Shown: piece by piece, positions 60,115 to 64,000 of the stretch
Position numbering within the stretch: the first letter of the stretch is position 1
How the letters are laid out: each line of letters opens with the position of its first letter
Origin: Streptomyces sp. NBC_00663
GTDB lineage: Bacteria > Actinomycetota > Actinomycetes > Streptomycetales > Streptomycetaceae
Reading direction: 5' to 3'
DNA length: 64,000 nucleotides
Assembly: GCF_036226885.1 (NCBI RefSeq)
Contig: NZ_CP109027.1
Coordinates: 7,998,001-8,062,000 of the forward strand
Made by a program: the position numbers and the translations under genes
Notes under the pieces: generated by a model
Told to the model about the DNA's origin: nothing
What the model saw: only the letters and a program-made list of their open reading frames with translations
Databases searched by the model: none

Positions 60115-60191
60115 CGCCGCCCCGACCCGGCTCAGGGGTGGGAGACCTGCCCCGCCGCCCCGACCGGGGCTCAGGGGTGGGAGAGCTGCCC
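60115..60191 (+). repeat. Tandem duplication of about 38 bases
   Basis: CGCCGCCCCGACC followed by GGCTCAGGGGTGGGAGA occurs at 60115-60152 and again at 60153-60191, with two or three differences. The second unit includes the stop codon and last few codons of the minus-strand membrane protein gene, so the first unit looks like a copy of that gene's tail. It lies between the convergent SMC and membrane protein genes. Confidence 0.8.
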
Positions 60192-60713
60192 GGCCCCGCC
60201 CCGGCGGCGTATCCGCGCCTGCGCCCGCTCGGTCGCCCTGGCCTGTCGCCGTGCCTTGCGGCGCTCACGCCGCAGGGCACGCGCGGTGCTGCTGGGTGCC
60301 GACACCACACCGTTGCGCTGGTTCCAGACCTGGCGGGTCACCCAGACGTCGAGGGCACCCCACGTCGCCACCACGGTGCTCGCCACACTGCTGAGGACCA
60401 TCGGGAACGCCAGCCACGATCCGGCCAGCGTGCACAGGAACGCCACCATCGCCTGGACCAGGGTCACGGCGATGAGCAGCACCGCCCGCACCGCCGCCGT
60501 ACGCACCGGATCGGGCATCCGGCGCCGCCGCGCCTGCTCCTCGACCCACAACTGCCGGTAATACGGCTGTTCTCGCTCCGCGGTGCGTTCCTCCGGCGCA
60601 CTCCCGCCGCCGGGCGCCGGAATGTCGCGATCCAGTGCCTCGGGGCTCCGCCGCGCCGTCAGGTGCGCCGCAGTGGCGTCCGTAGGCGCCTCGTGCCGCT
60701 CCGCCGTGCCCAT
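60171..60713 (-). CDS. Hypothetical membrane protein
   Basis: A 180-residue protein with a hydrophilic N-terminal half, two hydrophobic helices at about residues 78-98 and 103-125 (AVLLIAVTLVQAMVAFLCTL and FPMVLSSVASTVVATWGAL) and a very basic tail (RRERRKARRQARATERAQAR) likely to lie on the cytosolic face near nucleic acid or phospholipid. No family is recognised. ATG 60713 follows GGGGAGTGA; a GTG 18 bases upstream is in frame. It is convergent with the SMC gene and is not part of the condensin operon. Confidence 0.7.
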   Translation of the reverse strand: MGTAERHEAPTDATAAHLTARRSPEALDRDIPAPGGGSAPEERTAEREQPYYRQLWVEEQARRRRMPDPVRTAAVRAVLLIAVTLVQAMVAFLCTLAGSWLAFPMVLSSVASTVVATWGALDVWVTRQVWNQRNGVVSAPSSTARALRRERRKARRQARATERAQARIRRRGGAGQLSHP

Positions 60714-60959
60714 CAAGGTGTCACTCCCCACCGCCAGCAGACCGCTCGCCCGTGCTCGAACACACGGCTCCCCAGTGGCTGCCCGGCTTGCGCTGTTTTA
60801 CGCCGCCCGGTTGCGGGATGCGGCTCGTGTGGCCGATTCCGCCCCCATTTCCCGAAGAGAAGGACGAACAACTCGCCCCGAAGATTCCCAGGAAACGAAA
60901 AATTCTGGCCAACTGCCCACCTGCGCCGGTCGGATCCGGACACGGCATCGCCCCGCAAA

Positions 60960-60980
60960 TGCGGGAGGCAATCTCCCGCA
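60960..60980. promoter_or_regulatory. Perfect inverted repeat in the divergent region
   Basis: TGCGGGAG (60960-60967) and CTCCCGCA (60973-60980) are exact inverted copies with a 5-base spacer. It is about 85 bases upstream of the -10-like box for the sensor kinase and could be an operator or a small hairpin. Confidence 0.45.
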
Positions 60981-61064
60981 ATGCCCGGACAACTCCCCAT
61001 CTCACGCCACCGGTGCGGAAGTTCGGCCTCCGGAAGGGTCTTCGAGTTAACTGTGGGTCGGTAG

Positions 61065-61115
61065 TAGGCTCGCGGCGTTTGTTGACGCACATGTGTACCC
61101 CCGGCCGGCGGGGGT
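61065..61115 (+). promoter_or_regulatory. Promoter -10 box and leader hairpin of the sensor kinase gene
   Basis: TAGGCT at 61065-61070 is a good -10 hexamer, though no convincing -35 precedes it. A 7-pair hairpin, ACCCCCG-GCCGG-CGGGGGT (61097-61115), lies directly before the GGGGGAGG ribosome site at 61122-61129 and may reduce translation. Confidence 0.45.
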
Positions 61116-61131
61116 CCAGCTGGGGGAGGCC

Positions 61132-64000
61132 ATGCGCTTTCGCGGGAAGTCGATCCGCCGGAAGATCGTGGCGCTGCTTCTCGTGCCGCTGGTGTCCCTG
61201 GCCGCGGTCTGGGGCTTCGCCACGGTACTCACGGGGCGGGCGGTCACCCAGCTCTTCCAGGTGTCGACGGCCGTGGAGGAGATCGGGTACCCCACCGAGG
61301 ACACCGTCCGCATCCTTCAGCAGGAACGGCGCCAGACACTCGTCTACCTCGCCGACCCGAGGGCGTCGGACGCGCTCTCCGCGCTCCGCGACGCCCGCAG
61401 CGCCACCGACGAGGCCATCGCCAAGCTCCGTAAGAGCGCGCAGGACGCCGACGTCCGCGACGGATTGGACGCGGACGACGACGAGCGTCTCACCGGCGTG
61501 CTGGACGCCTTCGACAGCGTCGACTCCCTGCGCCGCAGCGTCGAGGAGGGAACGGTCACCCGCTCCCAGGCCCTCGGCCGTTACAACCGCCTCGTGGACC
61601 CCTGCTACACCCTCCTGGCCTCCCTCGACGGCGTGGACAACGTGGAGATGGACAAGCAGGCCCGCGCCCTCGTCAACATCACCCGCGCCCGCGAACTCCT
61701 CTCCCGCGAGGACGCCCTCCTCGGTTCCTCCCTCGTGGTCGGCAAGCTCACCCGCGACGAGATCCAGGACGTCGCCGACCTCATCGCGCAGCGCAACCTG
61801 TTGTACGAGATCAGCCTGCCGGTACTGCCCGCCACCGAACGCGAGCGGTACGACAGGTTCTGGAAGAACGCCTCCACCGCGTCCCTGCGCTCCGTCGAGC
61901 AGACCGTCATCACCTCCACACCCGGCACCCCCCGCACCCTCACCGCCAAGAGCTGGGACGCGGCCGCGGGCGGCGTGCTCGAGGGGCTCGCGACCCTCAA
62001 CGACCAGGCGGGCGACCGCTATCAGGACCGGGTCCAGCCGGTCGCGGTGAGCGTCATCGTCAAGGCGGCCGTCGTCGGCGTCCTCGGCCTGCTCGCCCTG
62101 CTCTTCTCGATCTTCCTCTCGGTGCGCGTCGGTCGCGCCCTCATCCGCGACCTGCGCCAGCTGCGCATGGAGGCCCACGAGGCGTCGGGAGTACGGCTCC
62201 CCAGCGTCATGCGCCGCCTCTCCGCCGGTGAACAGGTCGACGTGGAGACCGAGGTCCCGCGTCTGGAGTACGACAGGAACGAGATCGGCGACGTCGGCCA
62301 GGCCCTCAACACCCTCCAGCGCGCGGCCGTCGAGGCCGCCGTCAAGCAGTCCGAACTGCGCGCCGGTGTCGCCGAGGTCTTCGTGAACCTCGCCCGCCGC
62401 AGCCAGGTGCTCCTGCACAAGCAGCTCACGCTGCTCGACACCATGGAGCGCCGGACCGAGGACACCGACGAACTCGCCGACCTGTTCCGCCTCGACCACC
62501 TCACCACCCGTATGCGCCGGCACGCCGAGGGCCTGGTGATCCTCTCCGGCGCCGCCCCCTCCCGGCAGTGGCGCAAGCCCGTCCAGCTCATGGACGTCGT
62601 ACGGGCCGCCGTCGCCGAGGTCGAGGACTACGAGCGCATCGAGGTCCGTCGCCTGCCCAGGGTCGCCGTCACCGGCCCGGCCGTCGCGGACCTCACGCAC
62701 CTCGTCGCCGAACTCCTGGAGAACGCCACGGTGTTCTCCCCGCCGCACACCGCCGTCCAGGTCCTGGGCGAGCGTGTCGCCAACGGCTTCACCCTGGAGA
62801 TCCACGACCGCGGTCTCGGCATGGCGGCGGACGCCCTGCTGGACGCCAACCTCCGGCTCGCCGAGACTCCGGAGTTCGAGCTGTCCGACACCGACCGGCT
62901 CGGCCTGTTCGTGGTCAGCCGGCTCGCCCAGCGGCAGAACGTCCGTGTCTCCCTCCAGCCTTCGCCGTACGGCGGCACGACGGCCGTCGTGTTCATCCCC
63001 AACACCCTGCTCACGGACGACGTCCCGGACACCAACGGGATCGGCTTCCGCCTCGACCGGCCGCGGCCCTCCAAGGAGGCCGAGCTGGAGGAGGCCCGCC
63101 GGGCCGAACTCGCCCACGTGCCCGCGCAGTTGCCCGGACTCCCCGCGGCACTTCTGGACGGCCCCGTGGAGCTGGAGGCCCCGGTCGACCTGGACGCCAT
63201 CGACGACTTCCCGGGCGCCCTCGACGACGAGGACAGCGAACGCGGCGGCCTCTTCCGCCCTCGTCGCGGTCTCGTCCGCGCCGACGACACCTCGCTCTCG
63301 GCCGACGAATCCCGCGAGGCTGCCGGTAGCGGTACCGGCACCGCGGGGCGTGGCGTCGACGCCGGCGACGAGCTGAACCCTCCGGTGCCGCTGCCCCAGC
63401 GCCGCACGCCCAAGCTGGTCAGCTCGCACGGCCGCCCGGTGACCGAGCAGCCCTCCCGACGCCAGGAGTCGGACGAGGAGCCCGTACGAGGATCGAACCG
63501 GTCCTTCTCGGCCACTCCGCCCCCGCTGCCCGCCCGTAGGCGTGCCACGGGCCCGCAGCGCCGCACCACCGGCGTCGCCGACCACCCCGACGCACAACAC
63601 ATCGAGACCCCGGCACCGCTGGGGCACGCCCAGGGCCGCGACCAGGACGCGACAGCCTCGACAGGCCACGGCCGGGACGCGACGACCTCGACAGCCCACG
63701 GCCAGGACGCGTCGGCCTCCACGGGCGGCGGCCAGGACCTGACGGCTTTGACGGGCGGCGGCCAGGACCGTACGGCCTCCACGGGCCGCGAGCCCGGCTC
63801 CCCGACGCCCCTGGGTCGCGAACCCGACACGTCGTCATCGGCGGGCCGCGCCTTCGAGACGCCGACCTCCACGGGCCGCCTCGACGCGCCCACCTCCATG
63901 GGCCGCCTGGACCCCCAGCGCGCCGGCGCCCCCGTATCCAGCCGCCGTGACCTCGACTCGGCGCCCGACGCCCCGGCCCTGCCCCGGCGCACCCGGCGCG
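61132..64000 (+). CDS. Nitrate/nitrite-sensing-domain histidine kinase (CvnA-like), 3' end outside window
   Basis: At least 956 residues, no stop before the right edge. A helix at about 11-33 and another at about 305-330 bracket an all-helical extracellular NIT-type sensor domain (RILQQERRQTLVYLADP is its conserved start). A HAMP-like linker follows, then a kinase core with FRLDHLTTRMRRHAEGLVIL (H-box), LVAELLENATVFSPP (N-box) and EIHDRGLGM (G-box). The remaining 300 residues are unstructured Pro/Ser/Thr/Gly-rich sequence with 10-residue repeats. This is the layout of CvnA proteins, first genes of conservons (CvnA-roadblock-DUF742-GTPase); the following genes are not visible. ATG 61132 follows GGGGGAGG. 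Confidence 0.87.
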   Translation, partial: MRFRGKSIRRKIVALLLVPLVSLAAVWGFATVLTGRAVTQLFQVSTAVEEIGYPTEDTVRILQQERRQTLVYLADPRASDALSALRDARSATDEAIAKLRKSAQDADVRDGLDADDDERLTGVLDAFDSVDSLRRSVEEGTVTRSQALGRYNRLVDPCYTLLASLDGVDNVEMDKQARALVNITRARELLSREDALLGSSLVVGKLTRDEIQDVADLIAQRNLLYEISLPVLPATERERYDRFWKNASTASLRSVEQTVITSTPGTPRTLTAKSWDAAAGGVLEGLATLNDQAGDRYQDRVQPVAVSVIVKAAVVGVLGLLALLFSIFLSVRVGRALIRDLRQLRMEAHEASGVRLPSVMRRLSAGEQVDVETEVPRLEYDRNEIGDVGQALNTLQRAAVEAAVKQSELRAGVAEVFVNLARRSQVLLHKQLTLLDTMERRTEDTDELADLFRLDHLTTRMRRHAEGLVILSGAAPSRQWRKPVQLMDVVRAAVAEVEDYERIEVRRLPRVAVTGPAVADLTHLVAELLENATVFSPPHTAVQVLGERVANGFTLEIHDRGLGMAADALLDANLRLAETPEFELSDTDRLGLFVVSRLAQRQNVRVSLQPSPYGGTTAVVFIPNTLLTDDVPDTNGIGFRLDRPRPSKEAELEEARRAELAHVPAQLPGLPAALLDGPVELEAPVDLDAIDDFPGALDDEDSERGGLFRPRRGLVRADDTSLSADESREAAGSGTGTAGRGVDAGDELNPPVPLPQRRTPKLVSSHGRPVTEQPSRRQESDEEPVRGSNRSFSATPPPLPARRRATGPQRRTTGVADHPDAQHIETPAPLGHAQGRDQDATASTGHGRDATTSTAHGQDASASTGGGQDLTALTGGGQDRTASTGREPGSPTPLGREPDTSSSAGRAFETPTSTGRLDAPTSMGRLDPQRAGAPVSSRRDLDSAPDAPALPRRTRR
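63619..63795 (+). repeat. In-frame 30-base repeats in the kinase tail
   Basis: About five or six degenerate copies of a 10-codon unit of the form STGGGQDxTA, for example TASTGHGRDA, TTSTAHGQDA, SASTGGGQDL, TALTGGGQDR. They encode a disordered, Gly/Thr-rich segment of the sensor kinase; length variation between strains is likely. Confidence 0.75.

Larger units (their letters stand above)
60714..61131. other. 418-base interval of lower GC between divergent genes
   Basis: No protein-like frame is seen. It holds the inverted repeat at 60960-60980, a TAGGCT -10-like box at 61065-61070 and a hairpin at 61097-61115. The stretch 60850-60990 is clearly lower in GC than the surrounding genes, as expected for promoter DNA serving both directions. 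Confidence 0.55.

Noticed and set aside
60086..61131. JetD/MksG nuclease gene downstream of the condensin
   Set aside because: The only gene found is a basic two-helix membrane protein on the other strand; no TOPRIM-like motif is visible in any frame.
60721..63699. 992-codon minus-strand open frame opposite the sensor kinase
   Set aside because: Composition is typical of an antisense shadow, and the plus-strand frame encodes recognisable kinase boxes throughout.
63619..63795. Possible CRISPR-like repeat array
   Set aside because: Repeats are in frame, degenerate, 30 bases, and encode a low-complexity protein segment; no unique spacers and no cas genes.

Overview
The window is a stretch of high-GC actinomycete chromosome, almost certainly Streptomyces. 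The evidence is the very GC-rich third codon positions, GTG and TTG starts, a TTA (bldA-type) codon, and several Streptomyces marker genes: smeA-sffA, rbpA with a sigma-R type promoter, ppm1, chiD and a small SCO1431-family membrane protein. From memory, the gene order from the riboflavin operon to the right resembles the S. coelicolor core region around SCO1443 down to about SCO1403; I could not check this. No IS element, prophage, CRISPR array, tRNA or rRNA was seen.

Layout: 0-4.5 kb holds an MFS exporter cut by the left edge, a lysine 2-monooxygenase/5-aminovaleramidase pair (davB/davA type) and a DUF5995 gene. 4.5-11.4 kb holds a GH6 cellulase with an early TTA codon, a uracil/xanthine permease that overlaps it tail to tail, a thioesterase, a divergent MFS-ROK regulator pair around a perfect inverted repeat, and an NmrA-like reductase. 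11.4-16.4 kb is an FMN-riboswitch-controlled riboflavin operon (ribE-ribM-ribBA-ribH) followed by hisE, hisG and a PH-domain protein. 16.4-24.5 kb holds two overlapping CNNM/CorC-type membrane proteins behind a long structured leader, an EccA-like AAA ATPase, a uridine-kinase-like gene, a secreted C39-like peptidase, a 46-residue membrane protein and a TetR regulator. 24.5-32.7 kb holds chitinase chiD with DasR-type sites, an acyl-CoA dehydrogenase, a lipid-like/phosphotransferase pair behind a TetR-type palindrome, an Lrp regulator and a YtcJ-type amidohydrolase. 33-44 kb holds ppm1, fxsA, rbpA, a UMF1-type MFS, a GDPD, the YczE/YczR pair, the sporulation operon smeA-sffA, an ankyrin protein and a HEAT-repeat protein. 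44-47.6 kb is a translationally coupled trio of two glycosyltransferases and an SGNH hydrolase broken by a small deletion. 47.6-52.9 kb is a coupled 5-oxoprolinase operon (MFS, DUF1445, pxpA, pxpB, pxpC) divergent from a GntR regulator with a perfect palindromic operator.

The most interesting unit is at 53.0-60.1 kb: three co-directional genes that look like kleisin, kite and a 1540-residue SMC ATPase, i.e. a MukFEB/MksFEB/Wadjet-like condensin with no nuclease subunit (JetD/MksG) beside it and with an unusual Asp-Asn in the Walker B position. The right edge is a nitrate/nitrite-sensing-domain histidine kinase of the conservon CvnA kind, cut by the window end.

A 57-60 bp GC-rich palindromic element occurs four times, always next to gene 3' ends, and gives the window a dispersed-repeat family that gene annotation alone would miss.
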